Positions 51,643-62,265 of a stretch of DNA of 64,000 nucleotides are shown piece after piece. Both the position numbers and the translations under genes were made by a program. The stretch lies in assembly GCF_021134715.1 (NCBI RefSeq), contig NC_060027.1, forward strand, positions 5,394,001 to 5,458,000, in the 5' to 3' direction. Position 1 is the first letter of the stretch, and the number at the start of each line of letters is the position of its first letter. This stretch comes from Daphnia pulex. Lineage: Eukaryota > Arthropoda > Branchiopoda > Diplostraca > Daphniidae. Under the pieces are notes generated by a model. The model saw only the letters and a list, made by a program, of their open reading frames with translations, had not been told where the DNA came from and did no database searches.

Positions 51643-54600
51643 TTAACGCCACGACGAAAAAGAACTTCCCCTAAAAAAAAAAAGTTGTAGATTCAAGTTT
51701 AAGCACTTCAATAGAATTTGAAGACTATGCACAAATTATTGTTCCGACTTACCCTCCAAATGATGGTGGATTGCTTGCTGGAAAAGCTGCACCTCCAAAG
51801 GCTGGTTGGGCATTACCGCTACTTGCCAAAGTTTCAAAAGATGGTCCAGAGTTTGCAAGTACTCCAAATGTAGGGACGTTACTGGAAGCAGCAAAGGCAC
51901 CAAATCCTTTCAAGAAACATTATGAATAAAAGAAAATGGATGAATAGAAATATTATTGTTACCCGCTTCTGGTTTTGGCGCAACATTGCTGTTTACGGGA
52001 GAACCAAATGTTGCTCCACCACCAAACGTCGGTTTGCTTCCGAATAGCGGGGAACCACCGAAGGTCGCAGCTCCTCCGAATGCGGGTTGGGCTTGTCCAA
52101 AGCCTCCAAAACTTGGCGGTGAAGTACTGCCAAACGAAGAAGCTGGAGCAGCAGTAGTAGGTTGAACACCAAAAGAAGATGGCGCAGAAGTCGCTCCGAA
52201 CGTTCCTTGACCTTAAATTAGCTTAATCGTAAGAAGATGAAAAAATAAACACACATAAATGTTAAATTACCAGATGGAGTGCCACCACCAAATACAGACG
52301 ATCCGCCGAAAACATTGCGGTTAGCGTTGGCAGAGGTTGGGGTACCACCGAGTCCCATGCTACCAAACAAACCGGCACCAAATCCTTGGTTGGCATTTGG
52401 AGCTGAAGAAGTAGGAGCATTCACAGATGTTTGTCCAAATGTAGATACCCCAAACAGCGGTTTGATCGCGGTTGTTGCTGGAGCCGCACCTTGTCCAAAA
52501 ACGCTCCCTGCTAACAATCCACTGGGTGTTCCACCACTTGATTGCCCAAACACGGAGGGTGAACCAAAGGATGAAGTCGGCTGTACTCCACTAGCCTGAG
52601 CTGGTTTGGCAAAGCTTGACTGTCCAAAGACTGAGGTGCTTGATGTAGTCGAAGTTGTTGAAGTAGGCTGGGCAAACCCAATCTGTCCGAAGGAAGATGG
52701 GAAAGGTCCGGCAGTCGTTACAGACTGACCGAACAAACTTCCAGGGGCTGCTGATGGACGACCAAAAATTGTGGTGGTGGCTGGTGCTGGCGACAAGGCG
52801 GAAGGTGTGCTAGTGGGAGCAACTGCCAGTCCAAGAGCGGATTGAGTGACAGGGGCAGCAGTAGTCAATGATACATTCTGGATTGGTTTGCTTTGGCCAA
52901 ATAAAGTTGCCACGCCTGAATCGGAGGTACTTGTCGCGGGAACTAGAGGTGGTGCTTGGCCAAAGACAGATGTGGCCGCTGGTGTCGTTGTTGGGACAAC
53001 GGGTGCTGCTGCTTGACCAAAGATTGAGGGACTGGACACACTTGAAGTATTAACTACACCAAAGGCGACGGGTGCTTTATTTGATGGAGTCAAAGAGAAC
53101 AATGACCCAGCAACAGGAGTGGAAGAAGGTGCTGCAAATCCTGTGGGTGTGGAACTAGTAGTAGCTGAACCGGTTCCAGAGAGATTAAAAGTAAAAGGAG
53201 CAGTAGCTCCTGGTACACTGGTACTGGAACTGTTAGGAGTTTCAGCCAAACTGAAAGAGAAATTTGTCGGTGCGACAGACGGTTTAACGGTGGTAGTTGA
53301 ATCATCAGTGTTGGAAGTGGTCGAAGCCGGCGCTACAATCGGCAAGGGAGTAGCGGCGATAGCAGAGGTTACTGCTGCTGCTGAAGGTGTTAGGGAGGTA
53401 GAAGAAAACGTAAAACTTGAAGGTGTTACTGCAGCCGGCGTCACGGTTGTTGTGGTAATGGAAGCCGGAGCTGCAGATCCAGAGAGAGATGAAAGCTCTT
53501 TGAAAGAAAAACTTGTTTTTAAAGTCGGGGCTGGCTCTGCCGGTTTCGATGCCACCAGTGACGGAGTTGAAGCGGAGGCTGATAAAGCTGGTGGAGCAGA
53601 GAAGCCAAACGAAGAAGTAGAAACAACCTTAGTTGTCTGCGGCTGAACTGACGTAGCCGGTATTGCGGCACTGGTAACCGGCGTTCCTGAAGTTGAGAAT
53701 GGTGATGTAACTTCGGCTGTTGGTTTAGATGATGCAGCCGCAATAGTCGTAGAAGGGGATGCAGCAGCGCCAAATGCGGAACCAAAGGAAGATTTCCCGA
53801 ACAAACTGGTCGATCCTAATCCGAGTGAGTTTAGGTCTTTCTTGGGAGCACCAAACGAAAGCATAGGTGTTGACGTGGGCACTGAAGAGAAAGAAGGTTT
53901 GGGCTCGTAAGGTGGTGGAAGCGAAGTAGGCAAAGAAACGACTGGTTTCAAATCGGCCATTTTAGACACCGGCTTTGTATCTTCCACGGTAGTTACGGGA
54001 GCGCGCGAGGGTAAACTCAAACTGCTCATCATCAGCTGATTGCCGAGAGATTTGGCCTTTTGGTCCAAGTTAACTGGTGAAGACGGCGGAGTAACATCTT
54101 CGACCTCGGAGGGCGGACGTGGAGTAGGTTTGGCAAAATCCACTCGAGACGATGCCATAGAGACCTTAGCATTGAATCCATGATCGGGTAACCCCATTTT
54201 AGGCATAGGCAGGTCTGATTTAATCTCCTGTGGCGTCGAATAGCTTACACTTTTGACAGTGGGCAATATGGTCTTGGAAGGAGCTTGTGAAATCTTAGGA
54301 CTAACTGAAGAAGTATCTTTCTTATCTTCACCGTGAATGAAACCGGTGAGATTTGACAGCAAGCGTGATTCTGCAACTGATTCTGGGCGAACGGCTCGAA
54401 TCCGAGCTACCGGTCTATGCGCTAATACACTCCTTAACATTGCTTGTTTATCAGGTGATACTTGTGGGATCACAGGATGGTGTGATTGAGTTTCCCCTTC
54501 TCCTCTTATACTTGACGACAAAAGAGAATCAGCCAGAACAGCCAGTTCAGACTCCCATTTTCTTGACTCATCACCACTCTTTGGTCTACAGAACACACAA

Positions 54601-57145
54601 TTAATTCAATAATTAAGTGAATTTATGAATGGCAAATACCTTAAAGCTTCGAAGGCTGCACCGGCGAGTTTCAGTTGCTGTTCTTTGCTCTGAACCATAA
54701 TTCGTTCAACACGAGATTTTAACTGTGATATTACTTTCGTATTGTTTCTAATTGCTTCATAAATAACCTGAGATGAAATAAATCATAGGATGCTGAATAT
54801 TTTAGAGTAATAATAATAATAAAACAAGCTTACCTGAGTTATTGGGATTTCAATTTTGCGGGTGTCTCTAGTACGGTCTCTGCTAATCGAATCTAGGCTT
54901 CGTGAAGCTTCTATAAGCTGCTGTTCTATGTGAACGTGCAAGCGCTCAATGCCGTCCATTTTTCTGCGATTGCCTGGATCTAGAGGCCGTAACTTGAGCA
55001 AATGACAGAAATGAGAATTTTTGCGACGAGCACGTCGAACACGGGCATCTTCCAAAAGGGCGGCAACTTCTACCAAATCAGTGCACAAGCCTCGAACTTC
55101 TTCGTCTTGCACTTTGGTAGTATCGACCAGATCCACACCAAACTCAGCCAGATCGGATGTCATCTTTAACAATCGTTCTTTCTCCTCATCACTCGCGATC
55201 GTAACTTTCAAAGTCAACGAACGAGCTTTGAATTCCTTCAAGTCTTGAACGAATTTGGCCACTTCGTCACGTAATATTGCAGCGGCAGCGCCCATGGATG
55301 AATGGATGTTAGATTCATCTGCGATTGGAGTTTGACTTGTAAGTTTGACAGTAAGTGGAGTAGCTTTCGGGACAACCGGAACCGCTTCTATCTTCACAGC
55401 TGGTACAACAGGTGCAGTTGCAACTTTCGTCACTGAAGGTAAGGCAGGTTGAAGTTGGGGTTTGTTGCCCAAAAACGAGTCCGAAATAGGCGGATTTGAA
55501 GGTAATTTCGTTGTAACTGGGACTGCTAAGGAAGGAGCATCCGCAAATGCAGCAAATCGTTCTCCAAGATTTGTTCTAGGAAATGCAATTTTACCAGCAG
55601 CAGGTAATGGAGTGGAAGCTGCTAATGGAGCCGCCTTGAGACCAATTCCACTAAGCGCTGGTCTCTCACCAGTGACCGACAATTCTTGAGGAGCCTGATT
55701 GAATTTGGCAGCACCGTTCTTTAGATTGATAACATGAAACGGGCAAAGCAGACCATGAGTGCTGAGTATGAAAAGAATGGGTGCGGGCGGTAAAGTTTGA
55801 TTGTCATCCCAACTGATTGGAATTTGGCTAGTGGTATCGATGGCCATTCCCAACGGGTTAGTCTCAGCATTCTCATTTAATGGTAGTTCAGCTCGCCATT
55901 CACCTTCTAGTGCCCATTGCCTCCATTCAGGGTGATCAGCATCTCCAGCTCCTGTTTGAGCTAGTACGGCAACTTCTATTGCGTTAGCTGAACAAGCCAA
56001 TAACACATTCCATGGGGATAAACTCAATGTTAGATAACTAAAAAAGAAACAAAATTCATTATATTGATAATAAAATGAAAAAAATTCGTATACCTGTGTG
56101 GTCTTTCAGACGGACTTCCGTAGCAAACATCGTCATAATCTATGAAAGTTGTTGCCCCCGATTTTTGTACGTTGACTATGTAGAGGTGGGGACGAGAATT
56201 GGGTTCATTTTGATCAACAAACGTTACAAGGAACTGAGTTGTAGAAAGCCACTGAAGTCCACAAACCATTGGCTGAGTCATATGGACATCGCTACCACTA
56301 AACGCTATAGTCTTGGCTTCCTTTAAATCAGGCTTATACTGAACTAGTTTACTAGGCCTGGCCACAACTAGCTGTTTTCCTTTGGGACTCCAACAGACTG
56401 ACCTAATAATTCAATAAAATTAAGAAAATAACATACATACAAAATAGGATATTCACATACTGGGCTCCTGTACTTGATGGAAGGCTATTTATAGTGAATT
56501 GAGTGTTGTTGATCTCCACTGCAACTAAAGAGCCATCACTAAGACAGACAGCTACTAGAGTTGGTATAACAGGGTTCCACGCACAATCTTTCACAGTAAC
56601 TCCATCAGTAGACGAAAGCCTGACTTCCTGGAAGGGATTCCATTCACCTGACTGAAAAAGATTTTAAATCTGTTTCAATCACACAAAATGAAATTCCTTA
56701 AATCATACCTGTCTTGCAAATCCACGAACATCATACATCCAACCTACTGAGCATCCAGATTTTTGAAGGCACACCATTAAGGTAAGATTATCAGAGCTCA
56801 GTGTTACAAAACTAGGTTTGTTGGGTAAAAGAATTTCCTTGATGGGAAATGATGATATTTCTGATTTTTTTGATGTTGTATTGTCAATTTGTATAAGATC
56901 TGAAACTTTGATGACAACAAGTTTGTCAGGTGTCCCAACAAAGATCAGACCAAACAAATTAGAAGTAGCCAGCAATGATGTGGTGTCCTGTACATCATAT
57001 TCCTTTTTAGTGACTCTAAACTTACACAGCTGTTTCATTTTGAAGTCCTGTTGTTACAAGTTAGATTGGTTGAATTGAAAGAAAACAATAAAAAAATGTA
57101 TTTTAAAATTACCAAGACTTCAACAGGATCAGGAACGTTTGCCAT
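51643..57145 (-). CDS. Nup214: Nuclear pore complex protein Nup214
   Basis: Minus-strand exons in transcript order: 57145-57113, 57047-56709, 56651-56461, 56402-56094, 56037-54834, 54767-54640, 54585-52271, 52211-51963, 51906-51753, 51670-51643. They give 1649 aa, in the family's size range. Residues 1 to about 400 form the N-terminal beta-propeller, which in other species docks the mRNA-export helicase DDX19/Dbp5. Residues about 537-735 are charged and helical, the coiled coil used to bind Nup88 and Nup62. From about 973 to the end are many FG, SFG and FGQ repeats in a Ser/Thr/Pro/Ala-rich, unstructured context that binds transport receptors on the cytoplasmic face of the pore. The last exon is only 28 bases and ends SSFSSWR, a conserved Nup214-type C-terminus, which supports that short exon. 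It is convergent with CDIN1, with stop codons 465 bases apart. Confidence 0.93.
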
Positions 57146-58338
57146 TATCAGTTTCAATAATCAATGTAATATTCGGATAGAAAATCACACCGCACTTTCA
57201 ACCTTATTTTGTTGCAAAGCCAAAGCCGGTCGAAATTTTATGAAATGTCTAACTGTTTGAGTGCCTCACTGCCTGTCTGCTTGTGACAAGTGAACGCCAT
57301 CTATCAAAGCAATTTGAATTTTTTTAAATTGTAATAACTCGCGGTTCTTTTTTTTGAAAGGGTAGGGGCTGAGGGGTAGTGTTTCCAATTCTGATCACTT
57401 TTGGGGCTATAGTGGAGTTAAGATATTCAAAAGGGAAGGCTTACGTGATACGTCAACCAAATTGCAAGATACAATATTTTCATCAACTTGGTTCATTGAA
57501 AACCCTGTTCAAAACGATTAAACAATAAACATTCGATCAAACGAATCATATTCGAGGAATAAATTTACAAATAGGGACTATATAATATACGATAAATCTG
57601 ATCGTGGTGCACGGTCTCTTTATACGGCAAATAGTCTCTCTTTGAACTAATTAACAAACAAAATTAACTTAACTTAACTTCTAAATAACTTAACATCTAT
57701 AAGTAAGATAAACTGGCACCTTATCTATTAGGCTACACATTCTGGTCGGTCTGCTCAAATCTGGCTCGATTGGACATTATTATTTTTCAAGAGATTCAAT
57801 TGGATGATAATTCATGTAACCTTAGTCTAGCATAATTAGACAAAGAATATCCAACTAGGACAAACTTTAGATCCGACTCACTTCCTCATCCCAACCTGTG
57901 TGTAGTTCATTCATCTCGATCCCTTTTCTTTATCAGTCCGCAAAAGATGGAATTATTTTTTTTTAAATTTTCTATTCAAATAAACAATTATTGGTTTAAT
58001 TTGATCAGATTCAGAAACAGCGACACAGCGACGCCATACGGCCGTAGCGCATAAATTCATTTTTAAGCGACGCAGGGAGAAAAAAGATTACTGCTAGTAA
58101 ACTCTGACTAATCGTTTATTTAAAACTTTTATTTCTTTATTTGTATCAATTATAGCAAGAAGCCAGGATATGATATTTACTTGGTAGTTCGGATAAGCCG
58201 GAGATATGGATGCGGGCTTGTATGCAGAGGTTTGTATGAGGAGTACGAAAGGATAGGCTGGGCTAGGGTAGGAAGCTGGTTTGTATGCAGCTTGTTTCTC
58301 CGTCGTGCCATCCAAAAATATTTCCTTGTAATAATGAT
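57146..58338. other. Intergenic region between Nup214 and the tRNA gene
   Basis: 1.2 kb, AT-rich, presumably with the Nup214 promoter next to 57145. A run of TAACTTAACTTAACTT-like repeats lies near 57660-57695. No gene is recognised. Confidence 0.6.
58314..58318 (-). terminator. Likely RNA polymerase III terminator of the tRNA-Leu gene
   Basis: Five consecutive T on the minus strand, about 20 bases past the tRNA 3' end. There is no earlier T4 run. Confidence 0.6.
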
Positions 58339-58458
58339 TGTCAGAAGTGGGATTTGAACCCACGCCTTCTATCGAAGACCAGAATTCCTATTTACCAAGT
58401 TTTAGTTTGGCAAGCACCTGCTTGAGTCTGGCGCCTTAGACCGCTCGGCCATCCTGAC
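58339..58458 (-). tRNA. tRNA-Leu (anticodon CAA) with an intron
   Basis: Read on the minus strand, GTCAGGATGGCCGAGCGGTC gives the acceptor 5' arm and an A box. GGTTCAAATCC gives the B box, and TTCTGAC closes the seven-pair acceptor stem (one G-U). The discriminator is A at 58339. The anticodon stem CCAGA/TCTGG brackets a loop with CAA (58424-58422) and an intron of about 35 bases starting after position 37. A long variable arm (class II) fits leucine. Eukaryotic tRNA-Leu(CAA) genes commonly carry an intron here. A run of five T, the likely Pol III terminator, lies at 58318-58314. Confidence 0.93.
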
Positions 58459-58694
58459 ATATGTTTTATGATTGATTGGCTATATATATTACCTTAAGGG
58501 GAAGGATGAATGGAAAGGGAAAGCCAGTATGTCAGCAAGTCTTAGAAAAAGGTGGAGTAGTTTAAGTAAGTTTATTATTTTTGTGTAACATATATCCTGA
58601 CTCTGAAAATGAAACTAATGTAGAAAAACCCGAAGAAAACCCGCAGACACCGTTTCAGGAAAAAATATAATATAATATGTACAGTACCTACACA

Positions 58695-58947
58695 AAGTTT
58701 GGAAACACGGCGAGTGTTTCCGCGCTTCTAACACGGCGGCTTACGGACCAAAGTGTCTCCCTTTTTTACGCGATAACTCACGTTTGAGCTATCGCAAAGC
58801 AAATTTAAAAAAATCTTCTTGGTGGGGAAAGAATTTCCTTTCACCATGATATTTGATATTTGTAGATTTTATAGTGAATTGAAGTTTATCCCCAAAGTGC
58901 TAGATATAAAGTTTGGAAACATCGGCGCTCTCGCCATATGTTTCCAA
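58695..58947. repeat. Pair of related GGAAACA hairpins
   Basis: AAAGTTTGGAAACA occurs at about 58695 and 58909. The first copy folds as GGAAACAC (58701-58708) with GTGTTTCC (58714-58721). The second folds as TTGGAAACAT (58913-58922) with ATGTTTCCAA (58938-58947), with a nested GGCG/CGCC. They resemble the ends of a small fold-back or terminal-inverted-repeat element. Confidence 0.6.
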
Positions 58948-59468
58948 GCTAAAGTGTATGCTACTTTAAAAATGATAAAAAATCCAAATATATCAATAAT
59001 TACTTGAAACTTGCACAAACGGAAGACGACATAGTCGTCGGATGACGGAGACGAACGCTGTGGAGACGGTCCGGAAACGCTCGAAACCGAGGGCGAATGG
59101 GAAGACGACGATTCCTCGTTAGATGATGAGTCGCTGCCTGACGACGAATGCTCGTCTAACGACTGGGCCGATGAGTGGGAGGGCGATGAATCCGTCTCCT
59201 CCGGGCTTGCTTGGCTGGATGATTCCGTGTCTGTGCCTTGTTTGGTGACGTAGCGGTTCATCTGGGCTACATGGGCATTGAACACTCGCCACCTGGTGGC
59301 CGTTCGGCGGGATGGAAGGTCTTCCACCTCGTAGGTACTTGGGCCAAGCTTCCGCACGAGGTGGAAGGGACCGATGTTGCGCTGCGAAAACTTCTTGCAC
59401 ACCCCCTTTTTCACCTGCTTCCGCCGCACCGTCACGAGATCCCCTGGTTGGTATTCTAGCCCCTCCAA
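58869..59468 (-). pseudogene. Retrotransposon integrase C-terminal fragment
   Basis: The 199-codon open frame starts with a YQPGDLVTVRR segment and a basic stretch. It continues with IGPFHLVRKLGPSTYEVEDL, the pattern of gypsy-type integrase C-terminal domains (GPF/Y module). A Ser/Glu/Asp-rich tail follows. The last 40 or so codons are hydrophobic and probably run into flanking DNA. The catalytic core that should precede it is missing on this strand. Confidence 0.75.
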
Positions 59469-59487
59469 AATTGTCCTGTTTTTCCCC

Positions 59488-60394
59488 TACCAAAATTGAC
59501 CTCGAAGAATTGTCGCTGGCGCAACATGCAGACCGAACTTTTAAGACTGCAATCGACAGGCTACAAGGAAGATCCCCGCAAACCCAAGACGTTTTCCGAC
59601 TTAAAAAGCAAGTCCTGTATCGACGGAACAAAAGGAAAAGCGGGCATTCATGGCTTCTTTGCGTGCCCAAGTTTTTAAGAGGCCAAGTCGCGAGGGCGTG
59701 TCATGTTGATCCGTCCAGTGGCCACGGAGGCCAAACAAAAACTATAGAGAGAATCCTACAACGGTTTTGGTGGCCAGGTGCTACAAAAACAGCCCGACGA
59801 CTGACGCGTAGCTGCCATTTCTGCCAATTGAGGAAAGTTCAACGTAGGCGACCAGCGGGCCTACTGAACCCCATTCCCCCGCCTTGGCAACCATTCACGA
59901 GGTTGAGTCTGGATCACATAGGGCCATTTCCAATCACTCGAGCGGGGAACCGGTACATCATTGTGGCCGTAGATTACTTCTCTAATCTAGTTCTTGCCCA
60001 ATCAGTTCCGTCATGTGCGGCAGGACCCAGCATTAAATTCCTAAATGATTGTGTTATTATCAACCGCCATGGGGTCCCGCATCACATCGTATCTGACCAA
60101 GGCTGCGCCTTTACTTCAGCAGCCTGGCGTGATACGCTCTCATCAATAGGAATAATACACACGCTAGCGACCACGGAACGGCCGCAAACCAATGGCTTGG
60201 TAGAACGGCAGAACGCCGTCATAATGGACAAACTCGTGGCGTTCGAAGACAAGAAGGAAAGCTGGGACGAAGGCCTCCAAAGTTCAGTCTTTGCAATCAA
60301 CACCGACGTCCACACAGCCACGGAATTCTCTCCGTTCGAAGTCGTATTTGGATTCTCGGATGAGCCCCCAGATGTAACGAGCGAATGCTCGTGA
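59488..60394 (+). pseudogene. Retrotransposon integrase core fragment (H2C2 and D,D35E)
   Basis: This is the similar part of a longer open frame that begins at 59312. Features in order are an HADRTFKTAID segment, an H2C2 zinc-binding module (His codon at 59702, SGHGG, then CHFC) with RFWWPG, and the catalytic core. The core's Asp codons lie at 59912 (LDHIGPF) and 60095 (SDQG). Its Glu codon lies at 60203 (NGLVER), giving the expected 35-residue spacing. The three catalytic residues are intact. The frame stops at 60392, shortly after FSPFEVVFGFS, so the C-terminal domain is absent. The first 59 codons of the open frame are antisense to the neighbouring fragment and are not real coding sequence. 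Confidence 0.82.
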
Positions 60395-60436
60395 AATGCA
60401 CTTAGATTTAGAGAGAAGACAAGCAGTTTATTGCAG

Positions 60437-60488
60437 CCAAAAAAGATGTGTGCTCGTTCACTTGACAGAATCAACTTGTTCCAACAAC
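60437..60488. repeat. 52-bp direct repeat, copy 1
   Basis: Identical over 52 bases to 61806-61857. It lies just upstream of the ORF at 60520. Read in the frame that matches copy 2, it falls in a small open frame, 60396-60536. Confidence 0.95.
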
Positions 60489-61410
60489 GGGCGACGCGAT
60501 TCAGGACAAGAACACGAAAATGTCGGCCGATCTTAATTATGTCGATAGCATGGTAGATTATACGAGATACCAGGCAGAATGCGAAGAGCAAGGCATTGTT
60601 GCCCTTTCGTATGCTGTTTATTCTCAGAACTTTAAGTTGTTTTTGTCTCACACATCGGTCTCCCCTCCTCGTGCATCTAACCATGCTGTTGCTTCAACTT
60701 CAGGCAGAAAAAGAAATATTGAGAATTTCTTAGCAAGCCAGGACCAATCACATAATAATCGTGTAAACTTCCTGCCTGCTAAAATGTCAGACAGAGCCAG
60801 CATGCGTGACAAGGCCTTGCGAGGTGCCAGAACTACTTCTGCCAAACAGATGAGTCTTCTTCCTGTCCAAAATGTGACAATAAATACGTATCTGTATGGT
60901 GGTCCAAACTGGTCAGAAGCGAAGGCAACAGAAACGGAGAGAGCCAATATTAAGCAATTTTACAATGCGTCTAGACAACTTAAATTGGCCGTTACTTTAA
61001 ACGCGTTAGATACAGCCAAGAAAATCAGATCGGCTTATTCCGATGTAGGACTCAAAGAAAGTTCCGAATTCACAATGATGTGCTGTAGAGGCAACTCAAA
61101 GTCTCTTCGAGTCTTAAAGCATTTCGATTTCAACGCTGATGTTATGTATGTGGACGTTAGTCGACTGAAAAGAAGCTTTGGCATTGTCCATCTAATACCT
61201 AAAGAGTATTTGAAGGTCACTCATAAAGACAAAGACAAATCGTGGTGCCCCTACTGTTTTGAAGTTGATGCTGATCACAGTTTAGATGAATGTGATCGAG
61301 CACCACAAGAAGATCAATCTAAAGAGTCTTTTGACAACCAAGAGCTTGATCAAGATGACGCAGAAGATGAGGATAAAACTTCTGAAAACGGAAATTGTGA
61401 CAGGAAATTT

Positions 61411-61571
61411 GAAGAAATGCCTCAAAGCAATGAAGAGCCTGGAGAGAAGGTTACAATGGAAGAAGACGCAGAAGTTGAAGATACATTTTCTGAAGCCAAA
61501 ACTTTTGACATGCAACTTGAAGAAATGCTTCAAACCAATTGAGAGCCTGGAGAGAAGGTTAAAATGGAAGA
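61411..61571 (+). repeat. Tandem duplication of 108 bp in the acidic tail of the unknown ORF
   Basis: GAAGAAATGCYTCAAA and GAGCCTGGAGAGAAGGTTA recur at 61411 and 61519, with several substitutions. The in-frame TGA at 61540-61542 is in the second unit. Confidence 0.8.
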
Positions 61572-61805
61572 TGATGAGTGTCTTGGAGAAAACAAGACTA
61601 ATGATTATGCAGATGGTACCGAAGAATGGTTAGAAGATGTTATCCCACCTCTCCTTTCTTCAACCTCATCAGCGACGAGCCCTGGAGCGACTACCACATC
61701 TCTCGTTCCTTTGGTCAGTCTAGAACAACGCAGAAGAAGTTGTCTATTGGCTGCGGAACTAAGACAACAGCTAAATAACACTGATTGTGAAGAGATCAAA
61801 GGAAA

Positions 61806-61857
61806 CCAAAAAAGATGTGTGCTCGTTCACTTGACAGAATCAACTTGTTCCAACAAC
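61806..61857. repeat. 52-bp direct repeat, copy 2
   Basis: Identical to 60437-60488. This copy lies in the last part of the unknown ORF's frame and encodes QKRCVLVHLTESTCSNN. Confidence 0.95.
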
Positions 61858-62062
61858 ACATTGTGTTCTGTATTAAAAACTACAGAAAATACAGAAAATA
61901 AAGAATTTTTAGTGGCTTAAACAATTTTTAAAAAGGGAGGGGGGGTATCTGACTTTGTGACGTCATATTAGAGGGGGGTATACCTACTGTGATGAATTGT
62001 GACGAAGGGGGGAGGGGGTGTAAAATCGTCAAAAAGTCCGTGACGTCATATGTGAACGGCCC

Positions 62063-62265
62063 CTTCCCCATCCCGGTTTCAGGGTAAACATAAGCCGATT
62101 TTAGAGATTTTAGGGCGGGGCCTGTCAGAATTTTGAAGTGGAAACTGGAAACAGAGCCATCTAGGCTCTCAAAAGTAGCTGAGCGTAGTAGCTGACACAC
62201 TCACTAGAGCGCTCATTCCAGTTTCCAAATCGGCTTACGTTTACCCTGAAACCGGGATGGGGAAG
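62063..62265. mobile_element. Fold-back (MITE-like) element
   Basis: Arms 62063-62101 and 62227-62265 are 39-base inverted repeats with one mismatch (key part CCCATCCCGGTTTCAGGG). Inside are a second inverted pair, GGAAACTGGAA (62140-62150) and TTCCAGTTTCC (62216-62226), and a small hairpin, AGAGCC-ATCTA-GGCTCT (62153-62169). There is no coding capacity. Clear target-site duplications were not identified. The G-rich flank at 61935-62060 repeats TGACGTCATAT twice and may belong to the same element. Confidence 0.65.

Larger units (their letters stand above)
58869..60394. mobile_element. Rearranged Ty3/gypsy-type LTR retrotransposon remnant (integrase only)
   Basis: Two parts of one integrase-type polyprotein meet head to head near 59465-59487. 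The zinc-binding and catalytic core lies on the plus strand, and the C-terminal part lies on the minus strand. No reverse transcriptase, protease, gag or long terminal repeats were recognised around them, so this is a fragment and not a working element. Two separate fragments inserted in opposite orientation would look the same. Confidence 0.75.
60520..61920 (+). pseudogene. Unknown protein ORF with zinc-knuckle-like motif, interrupted by an in-frame TGA
   Basis: An open frame runs 340 codons from the ATG at 60520 to a TGA at 61540. The same frame then stays open for 125 more codons to a TAA ending at 61920, with AATAAA at 61897. I do not recognise the protein. The first 240 residues are mixed and basic-polar. 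Cys243, Cys246, His253 and Cys258 form CX2CX6HX4C, close to the gag-type zinc knuckle (CX2CX4HX4C) but with a wider gap. After that comes an acidic Glu/Asp-rich tail with a 108-bp tandem duplication. The TGA sits inside the second repeat unit, where the first unit reads GAA. It may be a single-exon host gene ending at 61542, a decayed gene, or a gag-like relic of a mobile element. The transposon debris on both sides favours mobile origin. Confidence 0.45.

Noticed and set aside
52279..53646. Plus-strand frames of 106 and 175 codons
   Set aside because: Antisense shadows of the Ser/Thr/Ala/FG-rich Nup214 exon.
59119..59670. 183-codon minus-strand frame overlapping the integrase fragments
   Set aside because: It is out of frame with the integrase C-terminal fragment and antisense to the core. 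It has no pattern of its own.
60082..60684. 200-codon minus-strand frame
   Set aside because: It spans the end of the integrase core and the unknown ORF in antisense and matches nothing.
61540..61542. TGA read as selenocysteine or programmed readthrough
   Set aside because: The TGA replaces a GAA of the preceding tandem unit in an acidic low-complexity tail. No SECIS-like structure was evident downstream, and there is no catalytic context for selenocysteine. A gained stop is simpler.
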